The notes under the pieces were generated by a model. That model ran no database searches, was not told the DNA's origin, and saw only the letters and a list, made by a program, of their open reading frames with translations. A program made the translations under genes and the position numbers. A stretch of 64,000 nucleotides of DNA from an uncultured Candidatus Nemicrothrix sp. (lineage in GTDB: Bacteria; Actinomycetota; Acidimicrobiia; Acidimicrobiales; Acidimicrobilacustridaceae). Of this stretch, positions 34,839 to 44,027 are shown piece after piece. Within the stretch, counting starts at the first letter, position 1; each line of letters begins with the position of its first letter. The stretch spans positions 20,391-84,390 of the forward strand of contig CAIPQK010000101.1 of the NCBI GenBank assembly GCA_903867185.1, read 5' to 3'.

Positions 34839-35207
34839 TCAGACGATGGACGCCATCCGAGGCTCAAGTCTCGCAGCGGCCAGCGGTTCGGCGTTCTCCA
34901 TGAGCCATGTCAGAGCCTCTGAGAGGTCCTGCGCCGTGGATGATGCCGCAAGGTCCCGTTGAACATCTTCAACAGCAGCCTGAAGGCAATAGAGCAATCC
35001 TTGAAGTTCCTCGATCGCCGATCGATCGACAATCACATCGTCGTCGTCGAGCCCATGGGTCTTTGCCAACTTCCTCGCCATGTAGGACTGCTGGCGACAA
35101 CCAGCTCGGCAAAACGACCGAGGCCGACCCGGACCTTCACGAGGTTCAACGGGCCGACCGCACCATCGGCATCTTGCAGAGGGTTTTGCCCGGCCACTCT
35201 CACTCAT
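34839..35207 (-). CDS. Small zinc-finger protein, probable nucleic-acid binding
   Basis: 122 residues from ATG 35207 (MSESGRAKPSARCRWCGRP). Two CxxC-like pairs, RCRWCGRPVEPREG and RSFCRAGCRQQSYMAR, form a small zinc finger; the pattern with CRQ-x-x-Y recurs in actinobacterial DNA-associated proteins. The rest is helical (AIEELQGLLYCLQAAVEDVQRDL). A GTG five codons upstream is possible, but it falls within the palindrome 35208-35237, which directly abuts the ATG. There is then no separate ribosome site, so translation may be leaderless or coupled. It is downstream of the toroid gene on the same strand. Confidence 0.6.
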   Translation of the reverse strand: MSESGRAKPSARCRWCGRPVEPREGPGRPRSFCRAGCRQQSYMARKLAKTHGLDDDDVIVDRSAIEELQGLLYCLQAAVEDVQRDLAASSTAQDLSEALTWLMENAEPLAAARLEPRMASIV

Positions 35208-35237
35208 CGTTAATTTCGTCACGTGACGATATTAACG
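35208..35237. promoter_or_regulatory. 30-bp near-perfect palindrome (operator candidate)
   Basis: The left arm CGTTAATTTCGTCAC and right arm GTGACGATATTAACG pair at all but one position; the centre is CACGTG with no loop. It fills the space between the stop of the toroid gene (35242) and the ATG of the zinc-finger gene (35207), so a bound protein would block the latter's start. As RNA it would have no terminal loop and no T tract, so an operator is more likely than a terminator. Confidence 0.7.
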
Positions 35238-35241
35238 AATC

Positions 35242-36426
35242 TCAGCCCGTGAATGTGGGAACTGCTGCCGGTACATCGGTCGTCGGCGGATCGGCCGCCG
35301 GCAGTGCAGGCAGAACCGGGAACGGAAACGCGGTGAGCGTCAGGCCCCAGAGCCCTTGGTAGCTCGCCATCAAACTCGGCACGCCTGGTTGCCATGCCGC
35401 GTAGATCGAGCCGAAGTCGGGACCCGGCGTCGTGATCTGCCACGAGGACAGGATCGAAAATGGCGATGAACCGTTCACCATCCATGCTCCCCCGGTGGGT
35501 GACTCCCCAGCCGCGAGCAATGCCTGGATCACGAGAGCCGTCGAGTTGGGGTCGGGGTCTCCCCCGGTGAACCACGGAAACCCTCCAGCTTGAGGTCCAG
35601 ACGCTGTCTGCGCTGCGTGCAAGAACGCAAGTGCACGAGAAATCGCAGCCGTTTCGCCTGCAGCCTTAAGTGCTTGAACAGCGAATGCCGTCGAGTTTGT
35701 GTCGGCACCGACGTAGTTCAACGAATCGGGAGCACCGCAATCATTAAGCACGTTGCTCGTGCTCGCTCGAAATGGTTGCCATCCGCCCAGTGCGCTGGCC
35801 GGATTGGTGCCTCCGATGCACTGTTGATCGACGATCCACTGCACCGCTGCAGGAGGCGGAGTGAGACCTGACGCGAGCAATGCCATCACGACGAACGATT
35901 GGTCCTGCACTGCTGAAAACGGATCCTGGTAACCGTAGAAGCCAGCGTCAGAAATGCCATACAACGCCTGTGCTCGTGCCAAAAGATTTGTTGCGGGATT
36001 GCCGAACGAAGACGGGTCTCCCCCAACGGTGTGCACCAGAAGGATCAATTCGCCGAGGCGCTCGGGAAGATCAGAACCGACCAGAGCCACCGTCGACCCG
36101 CTTCCGTCGTTCACCACCCAGTCATCGACATGCGAACCGATATAGGTCATTGCGCGTGTAAGCGCGTCGCGATGTTGCCCGGATGCAGCGAGGCCGTTGG
36201 CGACGTTCACCGTCTGCGTAATTGCCGCCGAGGTCTCCCCCGCCACGTTCACTGCACCATCAGGGCCGACCTGAGCGGCCAACCAATCCGATGTACGAGT
36301 CGACTCCGTAGTCGTCACCGCTGAAACTTGAACAACGGAAAGAGAGAGAAACGAGAGCGAGGCAACGAGGAGCACAACCGTTCCGCGACGGAAGTTTCTC
36401 ATTGCTGCGTTGAAGCGAGTGGTCAT
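35242..36426 (-). CDS. Secreted alpha/alpha-toroid repeat protein under cobalamin riboswitch
   Basis: 394 residues from ATG 36426, which has AAGGA five bases upstream; the open frame further up runs through the riboswitch and is not coding. A signal peptide covers about residues 1-36 (RGTVVLLVASLSFLSLSVVQVSA, cleaved after Ala). The mature part contains repeats of the terpenoid cyclase/prenyltransferase toroid: DQSFVVMALLASG, NSTAFAVQALKAAGE and NSTALVIQALLAAGE, each after a Gly/Pro-rich turn such as GGWQPF or GGFPWF. There is no LPXTG or C-terminal anchor, so it is probably released or wall-bound. This fold and its control by B12 recall eukaryotic transcobalamin/intrinsic factor, but no DUF4430-type second domain is seen. 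Confidence 0.82.
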   Translation of the reverse strand: MTTRFNAAMRNFRRGTVVLLVASLSFLSLSVVQVSAVTTTESTRTSDWLAAQVGPDGAVNVAGETSAAITQTVNVANGLAASGQHRDALTRAMTYIGSHVDDWVVNDGSGSTVALVGSDLPERLGELILLVHTVGGDPSSFGNPATNLLARAQALYGISDAGFYGYQDPFSAVQDQSFVVMALLASGLTPPPAAVQWIVDQQCIGGTNPASALGGWQPFRASTSNVLNDCGAPDSLNYVGADTNSTAFAVQALKAAGETAAISRALAFLHAAQTASGPQAGGFPWFTGGDPDPNSTALVIQALLAAGESPTGGAWMVNGSSPFSILSSWQITTPGPDFGSIYAAWQPGVPSLMASYQGLWGLTLTAFPFPVLPALPAADPPTTDVPAAVPTFTG

Positions 36427-36521
36427 GTTGTCCTTGAGTTGGACCGACGTTTCATCGGTGCCGACCCTGGACGAACGCCAAATCGCGAACAACTCCGGGA
36501 CTCGACACCGCATTCCACGAC

Positions 36522-36668
36522 GGTGAGGTGAGTCTCGCTGCCCTGTTCGGTGATCCGACTCGGTCTGTCCCAGAAAGGCGACACACCACACGGTTGCGGG
36601 ACAGCGCCGGAATCTCACCGGACTTCCCCTCACACGGCAACTACTTCTTGTTGCGTCAGACAAGCACC
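36522..36668 (-). ncRNA. Cobalamin (B12) riboswitch
   Basis: On the minus strand the conserved core reads GGGGAAGTCCGGTGAGATTC (36616-36627 region) followed by CGGCGCTGTCCCGCAACCGT, the P3-P4-P5 junction of cobalamin riboswitches; GAGACTCACC near 36525-36536 is the 3' closing element. About 95 bases then run to the ATG at 36426 and include the AAGGA ribosome site, so control of translation is plausible. A candidate -35 TTGACT (36681-36686) lies just upstream. It should switch off the toroid gene when B12 is plentiful. Confidence 0.93.
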
Positions 36669-36764
36669 GATCGATCGACGAGTCAAGGACAGCACACAAA
36701 CGAACGTCAGACATAGGATCGAGCAACGAGCAGGGGTCACACCCGTACTGAATGGAGAGCTGCG

Positions 36765-37571
36765 ATGACTGCAAGCCTCGATCCTGACAACTTTGGCGTC
36801 GTGCGCGGAGCATCGAAGCCAATCCCTTACGACATTCCCGTCTTCGCAACGCTTGAAGAAGAGCGTCAACATCGCAAGGAACGTCTTGCCGCAGCATTCC
36901 GACTCTTCGGAAAGTTTGGTTTCGGCGAAGGAGTAGCCGGCCATATCACCGTGCGCGATCCAGAGCATCACGATTGCTTCTGGTTGAACCCAATCGGCAT
37001 GGACTTCCGTCTCATCAGTGTTTCCGACCTGATCCTCGTCGACCACGAGGGCAACATTCTTCACGGCGACTACGCGATCAATCAGGCGGCCTTTGCTATC
37101 CACTCTCAGATCCACGCCGCCCGCCCTGATGTCATCGCCGCCGCTCACACGCACTCCGTCTACGGCAAAGCGTTCTCAACTCTGGGCCAATTACTCGATC
37201 CACTAACGCAGGACTCGTGTGCGTTCTACGACGACCACGTCCTCTTCGATGACTACACGGGCGTCGTGCTTGATTCCAGCGAAGGTCGCCGTATTGCCGA
37301 AGGCCTCGGCATGAAGAAGGCAGCAATCCTTCGTAATCATGGTCTTCTTACGGTCGGACATTCCGTCGATGAGGCTGCTTGGTGGTACATCACAATGGAG
37401 CGCAGTTGCCAAGCACAGTTGCTTGCTATGGCCGCAGGCACGCCGATTTTGATCGATGACGATTGTGCAGCGATGACCCATGACCAGGTCGGACTTCCGT
37501 TCGCCGGTTGGTTCTCATTCCAACCACTCCATGCCACGATCGTGCGCGAACAACCAGATCTTTTCGACTAA
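36765..37571 (+). CDS. Class II aldolase/adducin family protein
   Basis: 268 residues. Family motifs: GFGEGVAGHITVRDP near 53-67, FWLNPIGMDF, the metal-binding AAHTHSVYGKAFS near 126-138 (His-x-His), and the third His in LRNHGLLTVGHS near 190. Members include fuculose-phosphate aldolase and several decarboxylase-like or unassigned enzymes; this branch (with the long N-terminus VVRGASKPIPYDIP) is usually not assigned. It is divergent from the riboswitch transcript. The glycine riboswitch begins 32 bases after it. Confidence 0.85.
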   Translation: MTASLDPDNFGVVRGASKPIPYDIPVFATLEEERQHRKERLAAAFRLFGKFGFGEGVAGHITVRDPEHHDCFWLNPIGMDFRLISVSDLILVDHEGNILHGDYAINQAAFAIHSQIHAARPDVIAAAHTHSVYGKAFSTLGQLLDPLTQDSCAFYDDHVLFDDYTGVVLDSSEGRRIAEGLGMKKAAILRNHGLLTVGHSVDEAAWWYITMERSCQAQLLAMAAGTPILIDDDCAAMTHDQVGLPFAGWFSFQPLHATIVREQPDLFD

Positions 37572-37602
37572 GTTCCGTCCCACAATTGACGCTGATCACC
37601 GC

Positions 37603-37846
37603 ATGCGGGAGAGATCATTCGAAACCCTGATGGAGATCTTCTAACGAAGTGAACCTGACGAGATCGAATGGCGCCGAAGGAGCAACCCCCCGGGAAACTC
37701 TCAGGCTCATGTACCGCACGCGTAGGCAACTCTGGAGAGCAGTCATCGCTCACGCGAATGGCTCACCGACGGGGAAAGTTGAGACCAACGGGAGTCCCGG
37801 CGGTTGACACGAAACTCTCAGGTACCACAACAGAGCGGGGTCCCGA
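37603..37846 (+). ncRNA. Tandem glycine riboswitch
   Basis: First aptamer: GCGGGAGAGATC opening, GGCGCCGAAGGAGCAA, then GGGAAACTCTCAGGCTC and AACTCTGGAGAG. Second aptamer: CACCGACGGGGAAAG and GAAACTCTCAGGTACC followed by ACAGAGCGGGG. Two copies of AAACTCTCAGG in this setting are diagnostic. The 312-base gap between the aldolase and gcvP is filled almost entirely by it. It should raise gcvP expression when glycine is in excess; gcvP starts 36 bases after it. Confidence 0.93.
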
Positions 37847-37882
37847 CTAAGGCGCACTCGCGCCATAACCATCGAGGCCGCC

Positions 37883-40780
37883 ATGACCGATCCCCGTCCG
37901 TCCTTAGAGCAGTTGATTGCATCCGACCAATTTGTCGGACGACATATCGGGCCATCCGACGACGACATTGCAACAATGCTCGCAGTCGTTGGCCAACCAA
38001 CACTCGATGCGCTGATCGACGCGGTCGTTCCACCGTCGATCCGATCGACCTCTCGCCTCGCCGTTCCGGAAGCAATCGATGAAGCAACAATGCTTTCGCG
38101 ATTGCATGCGATTGCTGAATCGAATGTTGTTCGAACATCGCTCATTGGCTGCGGCTGGTATGGCTGCGTGACTCCCCCGGTCCTACGCCGCAATGTGCTC
38201 GAGAACCCGGCCTGGTACACCGCCTACACGCCGTACCAACCCGAGATCTCGCAGGGTCGCCTCGAAGCGCTACTCATGTATCAGACCATGGTGTGCGATC
38301 TCACCGGCATGGATATCGCAAATGCCTCGATGCTCGACGAATCCACCGCTGCGGCCGAAGCCATGACGCTGCTGTATCGCTCGAACGGTAAACGAGGCGA
38401 ACGATTCCTCATCGACCGCGATACTCATCCGCAAACAGTGTCAGTTCTGCAGACGAGAGCTGAGCCACTCGGTTTCATCATCGAACTTGTCGATCCCGCT
38501 GCTCCAATCGCCGACGATGTTTTTGGTGTCCTCCTCTCGCATCCGGGATCATCGGGCGTCATCCGAGACCTCGCTCCCGCTATAGATGCAGCCCACATCG
38601 CTGGAGCACTCGTTGCCGTAACCACAGACCTACTCGCGTGTTGCCTCATCACTCCCCCAGGTGAACTCGGAGCCGATGTCGTTGTTGGGTCGTCGCAGCG
38701 TTTCGGCATACCCCTCGGCTTCGGTGGTCCAAGTGCAGGATTCCTAGCCACGCGCGACGAACATCGACGCGTACTTCCAGGTCGTTTGGTCGGTGTCTCA
38801 ATCGATGCCGCCGGGCGACCTGCGTACCGACTGGCATTGCAAACGCGTGAACAGCACATTCGTCGCGAGAAGGCAACCTCAAATATCTGCACGGCCCAGG
38901 TGTTGCTTGCGGTGTTGGCCGCGCTCTACGCGGCCTGGCACGGCCCCGACGGACTCAAGCGAATTGCAACTCGCGTCAATCGTCTGACGTCTGTTGTAGC
39001 CACCGGTCTGCGTGAACTTGGGGTCGAAGTTGTCAACGAGACATTCTTCGACACGCTCACCGTGCGGGTGCCGTCCGGAGCCGACAATCTCATGATCACG
39101 ACTCGCGCCGCGGGGATCGAGATTCGACGAGTCGATGCCGACACAGTGTCGTTCTCAATCGACGAGACCACCACCCCGGTCATCGTTGCAACACTGCTCG
39201 CGTGTTTCGGAGCAGTTGACGTTTCGATTGCCGGCATCGATGAGCGCTCGCTTTCTTCGATCCCCGATTTCGCCCTCCGCTCAAGTACGTATCTTGATCA
39301 TCCGAATTTCACAAGCCACCACAGCGAAACGGAAATGGTTCGTTATCTCCGGCGGCTCGCCGACGTCGATCTTGCACTTGATCGTTCAATGATTCCGTTG
39401 GGCTCATGCACAATGAAGTTGAACTCCGCGGCCGAGATGGAACCGATCACTTGGCCGCAATTCGCGAATCTCCATCCCTACGTCGACCCGTCAGATGCTC
39501 AGGGTTACCGCACCGTGATCTCCGATCTCGAGCGGTGGCTCGCCGATATCACGGGCTACGACGCGGTTTCGCTTCAACCCAACGCTGGGTCCCAAGGCGA
39601 ATTCGCCGGCCTACTTGCGATCCGCGCGTGGCATCTCGGCAATGGCGATTCCAAACGCGATGTTTGCCTCATCCCTGCGTCTGCTCACGGAACCAATGCC
39701 GCAAGCGCTTCGATGGTCGGCATGCGCGTCATCGTGGTTGCATGTGACGAGAACGGCAACGTCGATGTCGAAGATCTGCGCACCAAAATCGCAGAGTACG
39801 CAGACGACCTTGCAGCATTGATGATCACCTACCCATCGACACATGGCGTGTTCGAAGAGGCAATCGGTGAGATTTGTGCCTCAGTTCACGAAGCTGGTGG
39901 GCAGGTGTACCTCGATGGCGCCAACCTCAACGCTCTTGTTGGTATTGCTCGGCCTGGCCACTTCGGTGCCGACGTCAGCCATCTGAACCTGCACAAAACG
40001 TTCTGTATCCCCCACGGCGGCGGTGGCCCCGGAGTTGGACCAGTTGCCGTCCGTTCGCACCTCGCCCCCTACTTGCCAAGCCACCCAGTCATCACAAGCG
40101 CCGGACCGATTCGAGATGCTTCTGTGAGCGGCCCTCGCGTCGGAGCAGTGTCGTCGGCTCCCTATGGCTCAGCGAACATCTTGACCATTCCGTGGGCGTA
40201 TATCTCGATGATGGGTCCAGCTGGTCTCGAACGAGCGACGCACGTTGCCATCCTCAACGCCAACTACGTTGCCCGCCGCCTGCAACATGCGTATCCGGTT
40301 CTTTACACGGGGCGCGACGATCTTGTTGCCCACGAATGCATTCTCGATCTCCGCCCGATTACGAAAGAAACAGGCGTAACGGTCGACGATGTCGCCAAGC
40401 GTCTCATTGACTACGGATTCCACGCACCAACAATGTCGTTTCCTGTAGCCGGGACACTCATGGTTGAAAGCACCGAAAGCGAAAACCTTGCAGAGCTCGA
40501 CCGATTCTGCGACGCAATGCTGGCGATCCGTTCAGAGATCGATCGAGTTGTCGCCGGAGAATGGCCAGCAGACGACAATCCCCTCCATAACGCTCCGCAT
40601 ACCGCGGCGGATCTCACGGCTGACTCCTGGACCCATCCGTACACGAGAGAATGCGCGGGTTGGCCTAACGGTCATGTCGCAGCTCGTTACTGGCCGCCGG
40701 TCAGTCGTATCGACGGCGCGCACGGCGACCGCAATCTGGTGTGCTCGTGCCCGCCGATTGAGGCGTTCGCAGAAAACTAA
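37883..40780 (+). CDS. gcvP: Glycine dehydrogenase (decarboxylating), P-protein
   Basis: 965 residues, a full-length fused P-protein. N-terminal part: [14 protein letters not shown] and [21 protein letters not shown]-terminal part: the PLP lysine Lys705 in [18 protein letters not shown] and [17 protein letters not shown]. It decarboxylates glycine and passes the aminomethyl group to the lipoyl arm of GcvH. It is driven by the glycine riboswitch directly upstream. The stop is immediately adjacent to that of the convergent gcvT, so the partner genes are on the opposite strand. Confidence 0.97.
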   Translation: MTDPRPSLEQLIASDQFVGRHIGPSDDDIATMLAVVGQPTLDALIDAVVPPSIRSTSRLAVPEAIDEATMLSRLHAIAESNVVRTSLIGCGWYGCVTPPVLRRNVLENPAWYTAYTPYQPEISQGRLEALLMYQTMVCDLTGMDIANASMLDESTAAAEAMTLLYRSNGKRGERFLIDRDTHPQTVSVLQTRAEPLGFIIELVDPAAPIADDVFGVLLSHPGSSGVIRDLAPAIDAAHIAGALVAVTTDLLACCLITPPGELGADVVVGSSQRFGIPLGFGGPSAGFLATRDEHRRVLPGRLVGVSIDAAGRPAYRLALQTREQHIRREKATSNICTAQVLLAVLAALYAAWHGPDGLKRIATRVNRLTSVVATGLRELGVEVVNETFFDTLTVRVPSGADNLMITTRAAGIEIRRVDADTVSFSIDETTTPVIVATLLACFGAVDVSIAGIDERSLSSIPDFALRSSTYLDHPNFTSHHSETEMVRYLRRLADVDLALDRSMIPLGSCTMKLNSAAEMEPITWPQFANLHPYVDPSDAQGYRTVISDLERWLADITGYDAVSLQPNAGSQGEFAGLLAIRAWHLGNGDSKRDVCLIPASAHGTNAASASMVGMRVIVVACDENGNVDVEDLRTKIAEYADDLAALMITYPSTHGVFEEAIGEICASVHEAGGQVYLDGANLNALVGIARPGHFGADVSHLNLHKTFCIPHGGGGPGVGPVAVRSHLAPYLPSHPVITSAGPIRDASVSGPRVGAVSSAPYGSANILTIPWAYISMMGPAGLERATHVAILNANYVARRLQHAYPVLYTGRDDLVAHECILDLRPITKETGVTVDDVAKRLIDYGFHAPTMSFPVAGTLMVESTESENLAELDRFCDAMLAIRSEIDRVVAGEWPADDNPLHNAPHTAADLTADSWTHPYTRECAGWPNGHVAARYWPPVSRIDGAHGDRNLVCSCPPIEAFAEN

Positions 40781-41863
40781 TTAGTGCACAAACGGTGTCT
40801 TCACAACACGAGCTTCAAGCATCGTGCCGCGGACATCGATCTCGAAAGCATCCCCCACCGCCGAATCGGGCGGGAGGAAACCGAGCGCGATCCCATGACC
40901 AAGTTCGGGCGAGAAATTGCCGCTTGTCACCACTCCGACCGCAACGCCATCGCTCAAAATGGGAGACCCCTCTCGAGGAGGTCGCCGACCCTCAGTTACG
41001 AGTCCGCACAATCGGCGCGAGATGCCGTGGTCACGCTCAGTGGCAAGCACATCCGAACCGCGAAACGGTCCCTTGTCGAATCTCACAGCCCAGCCCAGCC
41101 CAGCCTGCAGCGACGTAATACCTGATCCGAGTTCGTGGCCGTGCAACGGAAGTCCAGCTTCAAGGCGGAGTGTGTCTCGCGCACCGAGACCGGCTGGAGT
41201 TACACCCGCAGCAACGATGGCATTCCAAAGTTCTTCAGCATGCGCGGCCGGGACCGCGATCTCGACGCCGTCTTCTCCGGTGTAACCGGTCCCGGCAACG
41301 ACAACATCGATTCCGCGCCATTGAAGGCGTCGGACGTCGAAACGAGCGACCGAAGCAATTGATTGATCAATTGTGGCGAGAAGAGTGCGCGCATCGGGCC
41401 CCTGCACAGCGAGGATGGCGCGTTCGGAAGTGACATCTCCTGCCTCGACAGAGACACCGCCCAGAGATTGCGCAATCTCTTCGATTGCTCCGGTGACACG
41501 ATCTGTATTTGAGGCATTCGGCATCACATCGAATGTTTCCGGATCGACCCACCAAATGATGATGTCGTCAACGACCGACGCAGTTTCTTCGTCTAGGAGG
41601 TGCGTGTATTGCGCTCGGCCTGGCTTCACTCGCCCGAGATCATTCGTGAACGCGCGCTGCAGCACGTCGAACGCGTCGGGGCCTGTAACTCGCACAGTCC
41701 CTAAATGGGAGACGTCGAAGACAACTGCACTGTGACGACATGCACGATGTTCGGCCAACGTTCCTTCAGCGTAAGAAAGGGGCATATCCCAGCCGCCGAA
41801 CGGAACCATCTTGGCGCCGATCGAACGATGGACTTGATCGAGAGGAGAAAGGCGTTCAGTCAC
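40781..41863 (-). CDS. gcvT: Aminomethyltransferase, T-protein
   Basis: 360 residues. Typical start (LSPLDQVHRSIGAKMVPFGGWDMPLSY), VFDVSHLGTVRVTGPDAFD, TGYTGEDGVEIAVPA, and ARDTLRLEAGLPLHGHEL near 230, which binds tetrahydrofolate. It releases ammonia and transfers the methylene unit to folate. It is the last gene of the minus-strand series gcvH-garA-merR-bfn-merR-gcvT, 29 bases after the MerR stop. Confidence 0.95.
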   Translation of the reverse strand: MTERLSPLDQVHRSIGAKMVPFGGWDMPLSYAEGTLAEHRACRHSAVVFDVSHLGTVRVTGPDAFDVLQRAFTNDLGRVKPGRAQYTHLLDEETASVVDDIIIWWVDPETFDVMPNASNTDRVTGAIEEIAQSLGGVSVEAGDVTSERAILAVQGPDARTLLATIDQSIASVARFDVRRLQWRGIDVVVAGTGYTGEDGVEIAVPAAHAEELWNAIVAAGVTPAGLGARDTLRLEAGLPLHGHELGSGITSLQAGLGWAVRFDKGPFRGSDVLATERDHGISRRLCGLVTEGRRPPREGSPILSDGVAVGVVTSGNFSPELGHGIALGFLPPDSAVGDAFEIDVRGTMLEARVVKTPFVH

Positions 41864-41892
41864 GCTCTGACCCTAGTTTCAGCGGAAGGTTG

Positions 41893-42390
41893 TCAGACCA
41901 CGTTCGCTACTGCAGGAACTGATTGCGTCCCATTCACGAGCTCTTCGGCGAGCGGACGCAGCTCGCGAATGCGTGCGTCCATCTCATCTCGAACCCCGCC
42001 AAGCGGAAGAATATTCAGCACGCCTTGGCCGTTATGAATCAGATCGATCAGTTCTCCATCGGACTGGATCACTACCGACGTCGAACCTTGAATGACGAGA
42101 TTCGCAGAAGTGATCTCCTGACCGAGGATGTCTCGCAGATAGCTAAAGATCTCGCGGACGTTTTCCAGCCGAATTCCTGCGTCGAGAAGGCTCTTGATGA
42201 CCTTGAGCTCGAGAAGATCGGTATATCCGTAACGACGACGGCTTCCGCTGCCCGCAGCGTCGGTCACCGTCGGACGAACAAGGTCGGTCCGAGCCCAATA
42301 ATCGAGTTGGCGGTAACTAATGCCAACAATCTCGGCCGCTTTGGCCCCACTGAAGCCTTGATCGGCGACGCGCTCGTTCGTGATTGCCAT
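41893..42390 (-). CDS. MerR family regulator (Rv1830-like)
   Basis: 165 residues from ATG 42390, which has GGGAG six bases upstream; the frame is open six codons more. A MerR helix-turn-helix lies at about 12-70 (SGAKAAEIVGISYRQLDYWART and RRRYGYTDLLELKVIKSLLDAGI), followed by a C-terminal domain with VVIQSDGELIDLIHNGQGVLNILPL. Mycobacterial Rv1830 sits in the same order beside the DUF151 gene. The ligand is unknown. Confidence 0.88.
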   Translation of the reverse strand: MAITNERVADQGFSGAKAAEIVGISYRQLDYWARTDLVRPTVTDAAGSGSRRRYGYTDLLELKVIKSLLDAGIRLENVREIFSYLRDILGQEITSANLVIQGSTSVVIQSDGELIDLIHNGQGVLNILPLGGVRDEMDARIRELRPLAEELVNGTQSVPAVANVV

Positions 42391-42542
42391 GGAAACTCCC
42401 AGATACAACGCGCAGCGGAGAGTTGCCGCGCAACGGGATCGTCGTTGATCCCACGGATAACAACGACGAAATTACGCCGATGTGAGGACCGCTGACCGTA
42501 CAACTCTGCGCGCGCGGCGTCAATGGTTGTCGATTTTCCTTC

Positions 42543-43037
42543 TCAGGACGCGAAATCCTCGGGATTCACGTTGTCGATGAACGCCCGAAACTCCTCGACC
42601 ACGTCTCCCCCGTCGCTGCTGTCCTCGGTGTCGTCGTCGGGAAGAAGGCCGGCCTCTTCGAGCACAGAATCAGATGCCCACACAGGACAGTGAAATCTGA
42701 GAGCCAGTGCAACAGCATCGGATGGCCGTGCTGAGAGGCGCGATTCGGTATCGCCAACCTTGAGAATGAGTTCCGCGTAGAAGGTGCTTTGTTCAACGCG
42801 CGTGATCTCGACGGCTGTGAGCGATGCCCCGAGATGCTCGATGGTCTCGCAAAAGAGATCGTGCGTCATGGGCCGAGGCGTAATAACACCGTCGAGCGCG
42901 AATCCGATCGCTCCGGCCTCGGCTTGGCCGATGAAAATCGGCACTAACCGGCCCGCTCCAGCGACCTCGCGCAAAACAAGCACAGGCGCATTGCCCGGGA
43001 TGTCCACTCGGACAGCGATGACTTCCATCTCAACCAC
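42543..43037 (-). CDS. Bifunctional nuclease family protein (DUF151)
   Basis: 164 residues of the BFN/DUF151 family: VIAVRVDIPGNAPVLVLREVAG, LVPIFIGQAEAGAIGFALDG, MTHDLFCETIEHLGASLTAVEI and RPSDAVALALRFHCPVWASDSVLEEAG. Plant and bacterial members show DNase/RNase activity in vitro; the bacterial role is unclear. A C-terminal acidic tail is present. Gene order matches Rv1829. 152 bases follow before the next gene's ATG. Confidence 0.92.
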   Translation of the reverse strand: MVEMEVIAVRVDIPGNAPVLVLREVAGAGRLVPIFIGQAEAGAIGFALDGVITPRPMTHDLFCETIEHLGASLTAVEITRVEQSTFYAELILKVGDTESRLSARPSDAVALALRFHCPVWASDSVLEEAGLLPDDDTEDSSDGGDVVEEFRAFIDNVNPEDFAS

Positions 43038-43079
43038 GTCGTCACCCTACCGCCGAAGATCACCTTTTGAACCTCTTGG

Positions 43080-44027
43080 TCAGGTCTGGCCGAGATACTC
43101 GCGAAGCGAGGCCCGCACCATGACCGCTCTCAAATCGTCGGCCAATTCAGCGAGCTCCTCGAGCATCTCGACAGCCTCATCGCGAGCTGCTGCACGACGC
43201 TGTTTGAGAAGCGGCGTGATGAGTTGTTCGAAGAGCCCCGCCTCGCGATCTGCGGAAACCTTGTACATGCGTAGGTGACGTGGCTCAATACCGAACCGAG
43301 CAAACCCAGCAGCTAGACGAGCGACAACCAGTGCCTCTTCGTCGTAATAGTCAACGTGACCCATCGAGCGAATCTTGAGCAATCCGAAGCGTTCAAGATC
43401 GGCCACCCCTGATGCACTGAGGCCGCTTTGAACACAAAGTTCCTCACCAGTAAGTGCCAATGACGGAGCGTCGGGCTCGACCTCTCCGGTGGCAACCGGT
43501 GTCGGGTCACCCTTTGTGTGGACAGTGGGATGGCGCTTACGGCCACGTGGCGTGAGTGTCGATGCTTCGTTCGGCCCTTCGACCAGGCTTGCAACTGCGC
43601 GAGCCCGATCCTGGGAAGTTCCATCACCATTTTGTGGCCGGTTCGATTCCGAGACAGCCGCGGTCGATTGAGGATCACTCCCCGACGTGCCATTCCGTGC
43701 GCCGTTTGCTTGGATTTCTCCAGCGGAACCAGAGGAGCGTTCAAACGGAAGTACGCCCTCTGGCGGACCGTCAGAAAAATCACCTGCAGCCAAACGTTCT
43801 TTGATGACCTTGAGAGGCAGAAAGTGGTCCCGCTGTTGCGTGAGAATCCAGCGCAGTCGCTCGGTGTCTTCATCGTGAAACTTGCGATAACCCGATGGTG
43901 TGCGCTCTGGGTTGAGCAGACCTTGACTTTCCAGAAATCGAATCTTTGAGATTGTGATGTCAGGGAAATCATCTTGTAGCAGCGAGAGGACTTCGCCAAT
44001 CGACAGATGGGAACGTGTATCGGTCAC
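43080..44027 (-). CDS. ftsR: MerR family regulator, FtsR-like (Rv1828)
   Basis: 315 residues. The N-terminal MerR domain (LSIGEVLSLLQDDFPDITISKIRFLESQGLL with PSGYRKFHDEDTERLRWIL) is followed by a long Gly/Ser/Arg linker. A second, degenerate helix-turn-helix (ALTGEELCVQSGLSASGVADLERFGLL) and a helical C-terminus follow, as in Rv1828/FtsR, an activator of ftsZ in corynebacteria. The linker here is longer than in the mycobacterial protein. ATG overlaps the GarA stop by 4 bases. Confidence 0.87.
   Translation of the reverse strand: MTDTRSHLSIGEVLSLLQDDFPDITISKIRFLESQGLLNPERTPSGYRKFHDEDTERLRWILTQQRDHFLPLKVIKERLAAGDFSDGPPEGVLPFERSSGSAGEIQANGARNGTSGSDPQSTAAVSESNRPQNGDGTSQDRARAVASLVEGPNEASTLTPRGRKRHPTVHTKGDPTPVATGEVEPDAPSLALTGEELCVQSGLSASGVADLERFGLLKIRSMGHVDYYDEEALVVARLAAGFARFGIEPRHLRMYKVSADREAGLFEQLITPLLKQRRAAARDEAVEMLEELAELADDLRAVMVRASLREYLGQT

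Noticed and set aside
36427..37154. Open frames on the minus strand extending the toroid gene upstream or lying beside it (36630-37154)
   Set aside because: They cover the cobalamin riboswitch core or the aldolase gene in antisense and have no protein-like sequence.
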